Below, piece by piece: positions 1-8,186 of a stretch of DNA of 40,734 bases. Position 1 is the first letter of the stretch, and each line of letters starts with the position of its first letter. Below the pieces are notes generated by a model. That model was given only the letters and a program-made list of their open reading frames with translations, did not search any database and had not been told where the DNA came from. Position numbers and translations under genes: made by a program. Origin of the DNA: Euryarchaeota archaeon UBA220 (GTDB lineage: Archaea > Thermoplasmatota > Poseidoniia > Poseidoniales > Thalassarchaeaceae); contig DAON01000015.1 in NCBI GenBank assembly GCA_002501885.1, positions 1-40,734 on the forward strand. Reading direction: 5' to 3'.

Positions 1-5
1 AGTTA

Positions 6-785
6 GTGAAGGATTTTGCAGCAGTACTCGGCGGCACACCTGCTGTAGCTGGGAGCGATGAGATAACCTCTGGAGCAGTAGTCCCAAGCACCCTCGATAA
101 GCTCGCTGGAGATGGTATTGAAGCCTCTCAATGGGGCGGGCTGTTTGTCAACCTCGTTGTGGCAACCGCCGGATGTGTACTAGGTTTCGGCATAGGAGTG
201 GTTCTGGCATTCGGACGCCAGAGCAATCAGCCATTCTTCAGCGTACCATCAGTTGCTCTAATTGAGCTTGTTCGGTCTGGACCTCTAATTTGCTGGCTCT
301 GGTTCGCCGTCTTCTTGATGCCTGACATCATGGATCCCTTCTACAATGCTGAAGACATTATCCGAATGCTTCTGATGTTCGGTATCTTCGGAGGGTGCTA
401 CATTGCAGAGGTCCTCAGAGGAGGACTTCAGGCAGTCGATTCCGGACAGAAGGAGGCTGCATTAGCCCTTGGCCTGTCGCCCTTCCAGACCAAGATGCAA
501 GTCGAACTGCCAAATGCGGTTAGGACTACTCTACCTTCAATCGTCAGTGTTTTCATTGGACTATGGAAGGACACAACACTCCTGTTCATCATCAACATTC
601 TCGACTTCTTCAAGCTGGCAAAGGATCTTCCTGCCACAGACTTGCGCTTCCTAGGTAACTTCCTAGAGCCACTATACGTCACCGCCCTTGTATTCTGGGT
701 ATTCGCATTCTACCTGTCTAGGATCTCGATGAGAATCGAGAAGAGTCTTGGACTGGTTAGAGAAGGAGGGGGAGAAGCAGCATGA
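6..785 (+). CDS. Polar amino acid ABC transporter permease (HisM/GlnP family)
   Basis: Inner-membrane permease of a polar amino acid importer. After about 45 non-membrane residues there are several hydrophobic segments (about 45-70, 78-105, 115-140, 180-200, 220-240). The family's cytoplasmic EAA loop is clear at about residues 153-175 (EAALALGLSP), the site that contacts the ATPase. The chosen start is GTG at 6, which overlaps a TAG at 4-6 that may end an upstream permease or binding-protein gene. No in-frame stop is visible before position 6, so the true start could lie off the left edge. Its stop overlaps the ATPase start by 4 bases (ATGA), so the two are certainly co-transcribed. The substrate (glutamate, glutamine, arginine or similar) cannot be read from this subunit. 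Confidence 0.88.
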   Translation: MKDFAAVLGGTPAVAGSDEITSGAVVPSTLDKLAGDGIEASQWGGLFVNLVVATAGCVLGFGIGVVLAFGRQSNQPFFSVPSVALIELVRSGPLICWLWFAVFLMPDIMDPFYNAEDIIRMLLMFGIFGGCYIAEVLRGGLQAVDSGQKEAALALGLSPFQTKMQVELPNAVRTTLPSIVSVFIGLWKDTTLLFIINILDFFKLAKDLPATDLRFLGNFLEPLYVTALVFWVFAFYLSRISMRIEKSLGLVREGGGEAA

Positions 786-1528
786 GTGAAGAAGAGATGA
801 TTATTGAGACAAAGGGAGTGAAGGTGAACTTCGGTGACTTTTGGGCACTGAAGGGCATTGACATCAGCATTAGGAAAGGAGAGATTGTCGTAATCCTAGG
901 GCCGTCGGGCTCAGGTAAATCGACATATATCCGGACCTTGAATAGACTTCAGCCACACAGTGGCGGTACAGTGGTAATAGATGGAATCACAATTGATGAT
1001 GAGACCACTGTGGCTGACATGAAGTATGTCAGGGCAGAAGTCGGCTTTGTTTTCCAGCAGTTCAACCTCTTCCCTCACCTGACCATAATGGAGAACATCA
1101 CCCTCGCTCCAATGAAGGTCAAGGGTATGCCAAAGAGACAGGCAGAAGACAAGGCAATGGAACTTCTAGAGAAGGTCGGAATTCCTGAGCAGGCCTACAA
1201 GTATCCGAGCGGACTTTCTGGTGGCCAGCAACAGAGAGTAGCCATTGCGCGTGCTCTAGCCATGGATCCGAAGATTATGCTATTCGACGAGCCTACTTCG
1301 GCTCTCGATCCTGAGATGATCAAGGAAGTTCTCGATGTAATGATCGATCTTGCAAAGGAAGATGTAACGATGATTGTGGTGACACACGAGATGGGCTTCG
1401 CCAAGGAGGTTGCAGATAGATGCATACTATTCGATGAGGGCGAATTGGTAGAGCAGAATACTCCCGAGGAGTTCTTCACTAATCCCAAGCACGATAGGAC
1501 CAAGTTGTTCCTAGAGCAGATTCTCTAA
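782..1528 (+). CDS. Polar amino acid ABC transporter ATP-binding protein (GlnQ/HisP family)
   Basis: Cytoplasmic ATPase that powers the permease encoded just upstream. All ABC motifs are intact: Walker A GPSGSGKST at about residue 40, the Q-loop in FVFQQFNLFPH, signature LSGGQQQRVAIARAL at about 145, Walker B IMLFDEPTSALDPE at about 164, and H-loop VTHEMGFA at about 200. The QFNLFPH and THEMGFA wording is typical of the amino acid (GlnQ/HisP/ArtP) branch rather than sugar or metal importers. Its length of 248 residues is normal for the family. Its ATG overlaps the permease stop (ATGA at 782-785). Confidence 0.93.
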   Translation: MSEEEMIIETKGVKVNFGDFWALKGIDISIRKGEIVVILGPSGSGKSTYIRTLNRLQPHSGGTVVIDGITIDDETTVADMKYVRAEVGFVFQQFNLFPHLTIMENITLAPMKVKGMPKRQAEDKAMELLEKVGIPEQAYKYPSGLSGGQQQRVAIARALAMDPKIMLFDEPTSALDPEMIKEVLDVMIDLAKEDVTMIVVTHEMGFAKEVADRCILFDEGELVEQNTPEEFFTNPKHDRTKLFLEQIL

Positions 1529-1590
1529 TCGGCATCTTGCCCTTGTGAACCGCCGTTACTCCTTTCAACCGTAGGTAAAGCGGAAATGAC

Positions 1591-2466
1591 ATGAGTTGTT
1601 TAGAAGACCTTCCTAACAACATTGACCCCAACTATGAATGCGCTTCGGAACTGTTGGCTACTGGGCCCATTTCTGCGCTGCTGATTTTAGTCATCGGCGT
1701 ACCTCTGATTGGAATCGCAAAGAGACAACTCAGGAAGTTGTTTGACAAGACCGATTTCGATGAAGGACTTGAGAATTTCATGTTCCGCATTGCTGGAGTC
1801 GCTATGTGGGCCATCGTCATACTGACAGCCGCTAGCGAACTTGGAATCAATGTAGCTGGTATCGTTGCCGCCCTAGGAATATTCGGCCTAGCCGTGGCCT
1901 TCGCTGCTCAAGATACGATGGAGAATGTAATCGCTGGTATTTTCATCATTATCGATAGGCCGTTCCGAGAGGGTGAGCGAATACTGCTGCCCAAGAAACT
2001 TGGGGGAATATACAGCAGTTGGGGAGATGTCATTGAAATTGGTCTACGCACAACTCATGTACGTTCTACCGATGGAGTCTTGCTAACTATTCCAAACAAG
2101 CTGCTGACCAAGGATGCAGTAGCCAACTTCAGTCATAGTGAGCTTAGAGTCAGAATCCGACTAGGGCTCACGGCTACATGGGACAATGTCACAAAGGCGG
2201 AGGAGATTGTAAATGAAATCGCAAACAACCATCCCGAAATAAGCCAGAAGCCGAAACCCCCTGGAGTTGTTCTCAGAGATTTTGGCGACCAAGAGGTCAT
2301 CATGGAGATTCGCTACTATGTCGACAACGCGCGCAAGATGAGATCCTCGAAGTCATCCTTCGTAACTGAGATTCTCAGGAAATTCGAGGAGCATAAGGTC
2401 ACCCTTGCTTTCCCTGTAAGAGTCAACATGAACAGTGATGTTGATTTGGAAGAACTCGGATTCTAG
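1591..2466 (+). CDS. Small-conductance mechanosensitive channel (MscS family)
   Basis: Membrane channel that opens on membrane tension and protects against osmotic downshock. A first helix lies at about residues 24-46, a second at about 63-85, and the pore-lining TM3 with its conserved extension follows (AALGIFGLAVAFAAQDTMEN, then IIDRPF). After this comes the soluble beta domain (about 125-190) and a C-terminal alpha/beta domain. At 291 residues it matches compact MscS proteins with three membrane helices. The stop TAG (2464-2466) shares a CTAG tetranucleotide with the stop of the convergent NAD kinase-like gene. I see no strong SD before the ATG. Confidence 0.9.
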   Translation: MSCLEDLPNNIDPNYECASELLATGPISALLILVIGVPLIGIAKRQLRKLFDKTDFDEGLENFMFRIAGVAMWAIVILTAASELGINVAGIVAALGIFGLAVAFAAQDTMENVIAGIFIIIDRPFREGERILLPKKLGGIYSSWGDVIEIGLRTTHVRSTDGVLLTIPNKLLTKDAVANFSHSELRVRIRLGLTATWDNVTKAEEIVNEIANNHPEISQKPKPPGVVLRDFGDQEVIMEIRYYVDNARKMRSSKSSFVTEILRKFEEHKVTLAFPVRVNMNSDVDLEELGF

Positions 2467-3350
2467 TAGTCAATCCAGTGGGCTACGCCGTCGTGTATTG
2501 TTCGACGGAATGTGAGCAGAGTCAACTCAGGCCCATTCAAGGCCACAGTCACCTTCGCACCTCTGGTGAAATGAGTTTCATCCCAACCATCACCGACGAT
2601 GTAGCCACGATGCATGTCACTAGTAATCACAGTCGGCTCACCAGTCCACTCCCAGTATGAACCATCATCCAAACGCTCACTCCTAGGCAAGTCTCTAGCC
2701 GCGAACAGATATCGTGAGCCCAATTCATCTGCTGGGAATCGAGTACCCTCTATATCGACAACATGCCTGAACCATGCACCCTGTCCTAGGAATGTAGAGA
2801 ATAAACATCCAGAAGAGCGCTGAATCACATCAATTGCATCGGAATCCGAACCCCTCTCTAGCCGATAGCGAGAGGGCTGGTATTGGTGCGTGTTCGCGAT
2901 GATTAGGTCGTTGAGGGCTGGATCAGAGAGAATCTTCTTCCCACTAGTAGTAATTATCTCGGCCTGCAGTCTAGGCAGAATATTGACAATGGCTTCACCA
3001 TTAAGTGCCACTCTGACATCCTTTCCAAAGCTCTCCGGGTCACTTCCCATGTAGAATCCATATGATCCATCCTCGTCATCATCCTGAGGATGACTGTTCA
3101 CACCCATCACTGGGATATCGCTACCAATCGAATGTGCAATCGATGTAAGAGTCCCATCCCCGCCGAGAATGATTGCAAGGTCCCTATCAGCAAAGTCGTC
3201 ACTGGTGACTGTCTCTCTAACCTTGTACTCGACTTTGACTTCTCCTTCACTGGATAATTGGTCCAATTCTGACTTGACCTCTAGCAATGACTCGTCATGC
3301 ACCTCTTCGAAATTCTTCTTGAAGACGACGAGGACCTTCTTGGCAGACAT
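2463..3350 (-). CDS. ATP-NAD kinase family protein (NADK2-like)
   Basis: Probable NAD kinase, which phosphorylates NAD to NADP with ATP. The diagnostic GGDGT loop is at residues 63-67. The second conserved region, at residues 179-193, reads SSG then STFLGQGAW, which resembles the SSG...TGTGSKAW region of mitochondrial-type NADK2 more than the usual bacterial or archaeal form. The first serine/threonine-rich loop is altered relative to that consensus, so catalytic competence is likely but not certain; other DAG-kinase/NADK-superfamily substrates are possible. At 295 residues it is of ordinary length. The ATG at 3350 follows a GGAGGGTAAGC SD. It is convergent with the MscS gene. Confidence 0.75.
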   Translation of the reverse strand: MSAKKVLVVFKKNFEEVHDESLLEVKSELDQLSSEGEVKVEYKVRETVTSDDFADRDLAIILGGDGTLTSIAHSIGSDIPVMGVNSHPQDDDEDGSYGFYMGSDPESFGKDVRVALNGEAIVNILPRLQAEIITTSGKKILSDPALNDLIIANTHQYQPSRYRLERGSDSDAIDVIQRSSGCLFSTFLGQGAWFRHVVDIEGTRFPADELGSRYLFAARDLPRSERLDDGSYWEWTGEPTVITSDMHRGYIVGDGWDETHFTRGAKVTVALNGPELTLLTFRRTIHDGVAHWIDY

Positions 3351-3470
3351 GCTTACCCTCCAGCATGCGGCGCTAGTGCTTGCCCCATATAGGGACGACG
3401 CAATGTAGAACTGTGTGTCTTATGACGGCTGAGCGTGAAACTCATGACTCATGTACAATCCCGACAGAGT

Positions 3471-4535
3471 ATGAGAGCCACCGTACTGACCTCACTGCTA
3501 TTACTCAGTACAGCGTTTTCAGGATGTCTCAGCGTGCCAGTGGAGGAGTGTGAAGGAATTGATTGCTTCCCTCTAGACTCAGATGCCCTTTCTGAAATCC
3601 TAGCAGCCCCCAATGCCTTTGATGTAGTTACTCTGGCTGCCACCAATGACAAACTTAGGATTACCACTACTACGACATATGAAGACAATGGTCAGTTCGC
3701 CGAGGTTCGTTGGGATGTGGCCAAGGACGACACCTCGGAGCTGCGTTCGATTGCTATGAGGATGACTATAGGTACTACGACCATCGATAACGAAGTGATA
3801 GAGGGACAGTCCTCGACTAATATCAGAACCGGAGGAGATTGGTTCGAAGGAAGAGATGAGGTGCCCGAATACAATGATCCGTTTATCGAACTAGCACAAC
3901 TTGCTACGGACCAGCCCAATGGTCTGTGGCCTCCTTTCGCATTCGATACATCTGCTGTGGCAGATCTGACTTGGACTATCTCTGGAGATCCATCATCAAC
4001 ACAGCAGATAGCATCAGCCAGTAACGATACGCATACTATCATCATCGAACTAATGGGAACCCCTCCAAAAGTTACTGGAATCGAGACCTACTCGGGGGAT
4101 GAAAATACATTCATACTAACTGTTGCAATCGGCAACTCGGTATCGATTGATTTGCAGGACGATTTACCTCGTATTCCTGTTGGATTTAGTATTGATGACC
4201 AACCAATTATAGTCGGAGACTCCACAGTCTGGTATGGAGAAATCCCCCTAGAAATGTCGACAGAAATAGATCCCTCTCAGTTAGAGTTCCATGGCCTGGT
4301 ATCCGAAAATGGAACCACATCTTCAGTTGCTATGATGACTGTAAATCAAGAATCCTCCAATATGACTCTCGATGATGGTACATGGTGGGAATTTAATTGG
4401 ATAGACTTCCCAATGCCTGGGTATTTCTCAGCCGGCGACTTGTTCCAAATCAAGACCAACTCAACTGGGGAGATTTATGTCGCTATCTTTGATTCCTGGG
4501 CCCAGCAGTGGTCCGGCGGCCCTTTGGCTGAATGA
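3471..4535 (+). CDS. Predicted secreted lipoprotein, function unknown
   Basis: I do not recognise a family. From the ATG at 3471 the protein starts MRATVLTSLLLLSTAFSGC, a short basic start, a hydrophobic core and a lipobox-like FSGC with Cys19. This suggests export and lipid anchoring. The mature part (about 335 residues) is acidic and rich in Thr, Ser and Asp with alternating hydrophobic residues, which suggests beta structure. There is no second membrane segment. A longer reading from GTG at 3435 is open, but it would put 12 polar residues before the signal sequence, so I prefer 3471. It is divergent from the NAD kinase-like gene and followed after about 40 bases by the ABC exporter gene. 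Confidence 0.7.
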   Translation: MRATVLTSLLLLSTAFSGCLSVPVEECEGIDCFPLDSDALSEILAAPNAFDVVTLAATNDKLRITTTTTYEDNGQFAEVRWDVAKDDTSELRSIAMRMTIGTTTIDNEVIEGQSSTNIRTGGDWFEGRDEVPEYNDPFIELAQLATDQPNGLWPPFAFDTSAVADLTWTISGDPSSTQQIASASNDTHTIIIELMGTPPKVTGIETYSGDENTFILTVAIGNSVSIDLQDDLPRIPVGFSIDDQPIIVGDSTVWYGEIPLEMSTEIDPSQLEFHGLVSENGTTSSVAMMTVNQESSNMTLDDGTWWEFNWIDFPMPGYFSAGDLFQIKTNSTGEIYVAIFDSWAQQWSGGPLAE

Positions 4536-4577
4536 ATGCATGAGTATCTTCAAACACTCCTGTCATGACGCTAAGCC

Positions 4578-6347
4578 ATGGGAGGAAGCAGACATCCTCT
4601 GATGAGACTCCTAGAACATCTCAAAGAGCACAGGACTACTGTACTAATCGCTTCATTTTGTTCAATCATCAACAAGGTGTGGGACCTAGCTCCTCCTGTA
4701 CTCATTGGAATGGCTATCGATGTGGTTGCGGCGCAAGAAGACTCATTTCTAGCTCAGTTTGGATACACTGATGTTTACCAGCAATTGTACATCCTTACTG
4801 CAATAACCGTAGTGATATGGGTTCTAGAGTCCCTGTTCCAGTACCTCTACGCCGTGTTATGGAGGAATCTAGCCCAGACTGCTCAGCATGAACTTAGAAT
4901 GTCTGCTTATTCACACATCCAAGATCTCGAGATGCAATGGTTCTCTGAGCAGCCAACTGGTAGTCTGATGGCGATAATGAATGACGATGTGAATCAACTC
5001 GAACGGTTTCTTGACCAGGGTGCAACAGATTTGCTACATGTCGCGACCACGATTATTGTCGTGGGCGCAATAATGGTCTCTGTTGCCCACGAGGTCGCCT
5101 TACTGGCAATTCTACCTGTTCCAATTATCGTTACTGGATCGTTCATCTACCAGCGTAGGATTGGAGTCAGGTATAGCAAGGTCAGAGGAAAGGTTGCCGA
5201 TCTAAACTCCCTACTGAACAACAACCTACACGGAATTACGACAATTAAGTCGTTTACTGCAGAGAAGCGCGAAGTTGACAGGGTCGAGGAAGCTTCAACT
5301 TCCTACAGGGAAGCCAACAGAGAGGCAATCCGCCTCTCTGCATCCTTCGTTCCAATAATCAGAATGGCTATTCTATTCGCTTTTACGGCCAACATGCTCG
5401 TTGGAGGTTGGTTCGCCCTAGAAGGTAAAATCAGTCTCGGAGCATACTCTGTCATCGTCTTCATCACTCAGAGATTGTTATGGCCACTCACGAGACTGGG
5501 GGAGACCTTTGATTTGTATCAGCGCGCAATGGCATCCACCTCCAGAGTCCTTGATCTACTAGATACTGAGATTGGCATAGTTGAAGGAGATACTAAGCTC
5601 GAGCAAGTCAAAGGAGAAATCAGCTTCAATGACTTGGGATTCTCCTATCCAGATAGGGAAACTGTGCTGGAGGGAGTTAACCTGACGATTCCCGCTGGAG
5701 AAACTGTAGGTCTCGTTGGCTCTACAGGATCAGGCAAGACCACACTGGTCAGATTGCTACTTAGATTCCACGACCCCAATTCGGGATCAGTCTCTCTAGA
5801 TGGTCACGATGTCAGGGATCTTACTCTAGAATCTCTAAGAGGGTCAGTTTCTCTAGTCAGTCAGACAACCACTCTATTTCCAGGAAGTGTTCGTGACAAC
5901 ATTCTGTATGGAAACCCTTCAGCTGATGACGAGGCAGTAGTGGAAGCCGCTAGAGTCGCAGAAGCACTTCCATTCATCGAGAGCCTCCCCCGGGGATGGG
6001 ATACCGATATCGGAGAGGGCGGACATAGGCTTTCTGGAGGGCAACGCCAGAGGATTGCAATCGCTAGAGCCGTACTCAAGGACGCGCCCGTACTGGTGTT
6101 GGATGAGGCTACTAGTAATGTGGACAATGAGACGGAGGCTGCGTTGAAGCGTTCAATCGAGAAAATCTCTGTTGGCAGGACGACTCTAATCATCGCTCAC
6201 CGACTTTCCACAGTCAGGAATGCAGACACTATTGCAGTTCTAGGAAATGGTTCAATTTCGGAGACAGGAACTCATGAGGAATTACTCAGTGGCAACGGAC
6301 TATATCCCAGACTCTGGGCCGTCCAGACCGGAGAGGTCTCACAATGA
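4578..6347 (+). CDS. ABC exporter half-transporter, fused membrane and ATPase domains (MsbA/MDR type)
   Basis: Type IV ABC exporter that should act as a dimer, moving lipids, peptides or drugs outward; the substrate is unknown. Residues about 20-320 form a six-helix membrane domain. The ATPase domain follows with Walker A STGSGKTT at about 382, signature LSGGQRQRIAIARAV at about 484, Walker B VLVLDEATSNVD at about 505, and H-loop IIAHRLS at about 537. At 589 residues it is normal for half-exporters. The start at 4578 lacks a well-spaced SD; an in-frame ATG at 4602 is an alternative. Its stop overlaps the thioesterase start (ATGA). Confidence 0.9.
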   Translation: MGGSRHPLMRLLEHLKEHRTTVLIASFCSIINKVWDLAPPVLIGMAIDVVAAQEDSFLAQFGYTDVYQQLYILTAITVVIWVLESLFQYLYAVLWRNLAQTAQHELRMSAYSHIQDLEMQWFSEQPTGSLMAIMNDDVNQLERFLDQGATDLLHVATTIIVVGAIMVSVAHEVALLAILPVPIIVTGSFIYQRRIGVRYSKVRGKVADLNSLLNNNLHGITTIKSFTAEKREVDRVEEASTSYREANREAIRLSASFVPIIRMAILFAFTANMLVGGWFALEGKISLGAYSVIVFITQRLLWPLTRLGETFDLYQRAMASTSRVLDLLDTEIGIVEGDTKLEQVKGEISFNDLGFSYPDRETVLEGVNLTIPAGETVGLVGSTGSGKTTLVRLLLRFHDPNSGSVSLDGHDVRDLTLESLRGSVSLVSQTTTLFPGSVRDNILYGNPSADDEAVVEAARVAEALPFIESLPRGWDTDIGEGGHRLSGGQRQRIAIARAVLKDAPVLVLDEATSNVDNETEAALKRSIEKISVGRTTLIIAHRLSTVRNADTIAVLGNGSISETGTHEELLSGNGLYPRLWAVQTGEVSQ

Positions 6348-6763
6348 GCGACGAGAGAGGTTTGCCCAGATTAACAGATTTAGCCAAAACTATCGGCTTT
6401 GAAGTAACTAAGTTTGAGGAAGGAAGTTGTATTGTTGAGTGCACAATTCGTGAAGATCACCTGAATATGGGAGGAGTGGCCCACGGAGGCATTCATGCAA
6501 CACTGCTCGACTCAGCGATGGGTGGCACATTAGTTTCGACTCTCGCTAAAGAAGAGTGGTGCGCCACAGCACAAATCGATATCTCATACCTCAATGCAGC
6601 GGGTGTCGGCGAGAGACTAATCGCTTCAGGCGAGGTATCTCGTAGAGGAAGGCATCTGGCCCATTTGGAGGGTAAGTTGGTTACTTCTGAGGGAACCAAA
6701 ATTGCAACCGCCAAGGGGACATGGGCCATCTGGGAGACAAGACCCAGTAGCCAGAATCGGTGA
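6344..6763 (+). CDS. PaaI-family hotdog-fold thioesterase
   Basis: Predicted acyl-CoA thioesterase. The family signature is visible at about residues 43-60: GGVAHGGIHATLLDSAMG, with the HGG turn and the acidic catalytic residue (Asp) on the hotdog helix. The rest, including the DISYLNAA strand, fits the fold, and 139 residues is the standard length. It may act on aromatic or medium-chain acyl-CoA; the exact substrate cannot be read from the sequence. Translation is probably coupled to the ABC exporter upstream through an ATGA overlap at 6344-6347. Confidence 0.88.
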   Translation: MSDERGLPRLTDLAKTIGFEVTKFEEGSCIVECTIREDHLNMGGVAHGGIHATLLDSAMGGTLVSTLAKEEWCATAQIDISYLNAAGVGERLIASGEVSRRGRHLAHLEGKLVTSEGTKIATAKGTWAIWETRPSSQNR

Positions 6764-6796
6764 AGGTCTGCCGGGAACAGATTAATCCGCTACCTC

Positions 6797-7156
6797 ATGT
6801 TCGCGATAAACATGGCAAGGTCCGACTCTGTCCTATTCTTCTTAGCCGGTTTCACTCAATTGCTAGTCGGCTCAGAGTTGGCCGCTATGGACCCCACTCT
6901 AGCAATCCTTGGGATGATCTTAGAAGTCACAGGAGGTAGTTCTGTACTAGTTGGAATTTATTTGCTGATTTTCGTCGCTAGACATCATAAGGAGTTCCAA
7001 GAATCTTACAATAAACTCGAGAAGGCTACAATGGCAAGGGGCGATTCTGGAAGGCTGAAGCGTGTAGATCCTCTACCAGTAAAAAGAAGAATGACCAATG
7101 TTGTAATTCCTGGTATTTTGGCATTCATTGCAGCCATGGCATGGCTGACCAACTAG
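6797..7156 (+). CDS. Small membrane protein, unknown
   Basis: No family recognised. The product has up to 119 residues with hydrophobic segments at about 12-30, 33-58 and 99-117, separated by a charged, lysine-rich cytoplasmic-looking linker (about 60-98). An in-frame ATG at 6812 (MARSDSV) is an equally good start and lies about 30 bases after an ATTAAT element at 6781-6786, which would suit a leaderless transcript. It is followed 10 bases later by another small membrane protein gene, so the two are probably one operon. Confidence 0.6.
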   Translation: MFAINMARSDSVLFFLAGFTQLLVGSELAAMDPTLAILGMILEVTGGSSVLVGIYLLIFVARHHKEFQESYNKLEKATMARGDSGRLKRVDPLPVKRRMTNVVIPGILAFIAAMAWLTN

Positions 7157-7166
7157 TAGGTGAGAC

Positions 7167-7436
7167 ATGAGCAAGCCCAAGCAGGGTCTTGATGAAATGG
7201 TCGACCGTGTAATCGACAATCCTGCTTATGATATGTTTGGAGGATATCATATCTTCCTGAGGAGAGTAACTATCCCAATACTTCTAATTCTAGTTTTCAT
7301 GATGGTGTACGATTTACTCTCGAAGGTCCTATCTGAAGATATGACATTAATTCTATCAGCATTAATCACTGGACTATCTGTGGGTCCCATTTTCGGCATA
7401 GAACGTTACTTCGCAGAAAGATGGTACGGGAAATGA
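7167..7436 (+). CDS. Small two-helix membrane protein, unknown
   Basis: No family recognised. It has 89 residues, with a polar N-terminus (about 1-32) and two hydrophobic segments (about 33-50 and 58-76), ending in a basic/aromatic tail. An AGGTGAGAC element directly precedes the ATG and is a good SD. It begins 10 bases after the preceding small membrane gene and lies about 60 bases before the NfeD-like gene, suggesting it belongs to the membrane gene cluster leading to the flotillin gene. Confidence 0.6.
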   Translation: MSKPKQGLDEMVDRVIDNPAYDMFGGYHIFLRRVTIPILLILVFMMVYDLLSKVLSEDMTLILSALITGLSVGPIFGIERYFAERWYGK

Positions 7437-7497
7437 GCCATTTCTCACTTCTTTGCCGCCGAATGGGTAAAGTGGGGATGCCTAAGTTGGAGGTACA

Positions 7498-8100
7498 ATG
7501 AGCATACTAGATGACTTCGATATCTTCGAGCTACTTGGCTTCGGAGACGCAACTGGACTCGAATTACTATTCGCCGCTTCCGCGCTAGTAGGGGGCATAC
7601 TATTCCTGCTCTGGTTTGCATTGATGATGATTGGTGGCGTTGCTGCAGATGTGTTTGAGGGCTTACTGGGGATGGAAGGGGTCGGTGATCTCGGTGCAGA
7701 CGCTTCGTTCAAGGCACTCACCTTCCAAGGACTGATGGCTTTCCTAATGTTCTTCGGACTAGCCGGACTGTACACCCTGAAGTCTACCGAGACTTCCACT
7801 CTGGCAATTGGAATCGGAGGTATTGCAGGCTTCGCCTCCATGTGGGGCACTGGTAAGTTGTTCCAACTCTTTATCACTCTACAATCGGATGGAACAGTAG
7901 AGATTTCTGAGTCCATTGGTGCTACTGGTACAGTCTATCTCAGAATCCCGCATGATGGTGCAGGACAAGTACAAGTCAACTTCGGAGGAAGCTTGAGGAC
8001 CATGAATGCAAAGTCTCACGACGATGCCGAAATAGGTAATGGCGAGTTCATCGAAGTTGTCGATACAATGGGCGATGTACTCATAGTAAAGAGAAAGTAA
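7498..8100 (+). CDS. NfeD-like membrane protein with C-terminal OB-fold
   Basis: Resembles the short NfeD/YqiJ class, which is typically paired with flotillin-type SPFH proteins and helps organise membrane microdomains. There are hydrophobic segments at about residues 22-50, 78-98 and 102-122, then a soluble region (about 133-200). That region has the pattern SIGATGTVYLRIP, then GEFIEVVDTMGDVLIVKRK, matching the NfeD OB-fold (G-x-G-x-V early, and a final strand of V-x-V type). It lacks the N-terminal protease domain of long NfeD. A GGAGGTACA SD precedes the ATG. The flotillin gene follows 86 bases later, which strongly supports the assignment. Confidence 0.72.
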   Translation: MSILDDFDIFELLGFGDATGLELLFAASALVGGILFLLWFALMMIGGVAADVFEGLLGMEGVGDLGADASFKALTFQGLMAFLMFFGLAGLYTLKSTETSTLAIGIGGIAGFASMWGTGKLFQLFITLQSDGTVEISESIGATGTVYLRIPHDGAGQVQVNFGGSLRTMNAKSHDDAEIGNGEFIEVVDTMGDVLIVKRK

Positions 8101-8161
8101 TCACTCACATTTCAATTTACTTTCTACAGTGCGCAGGGAAAGCCTTCATGACCTGATATCT

Positions 8162-8178
8162 CCTCTTAGGGGTAGAGG
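8162..8178 (+). promoter_or_regulatory. Hairpin pairing the flotillin SD
   Basis: CCTCT (8162-8166) pairs with AGAGG (8174-8178) across a 7-base loop. The AGAGG arm is also the SD for the ATG at 8187, with 8 bases of spacing. The 5-bp stem alone could be chance; it is listed because the same arrangement recurs at four other starts in this window. Confidence 0.3.
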
Positions 8179-8186
8179 CGAAGCAT

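Noticed and set aside
4561..4771. Alternative frame at the start of the ABC exporter (68 residues).
   Set aside because: It is a shadow frame over the exporter N-terminus with no coding signature.
6797..7436. Two adjacent small genes considered as a toxin-antitoxin pair.
   Set aside because: Both are hydrophobic membrane proteins without a DNA-binding or toxin-like motif.
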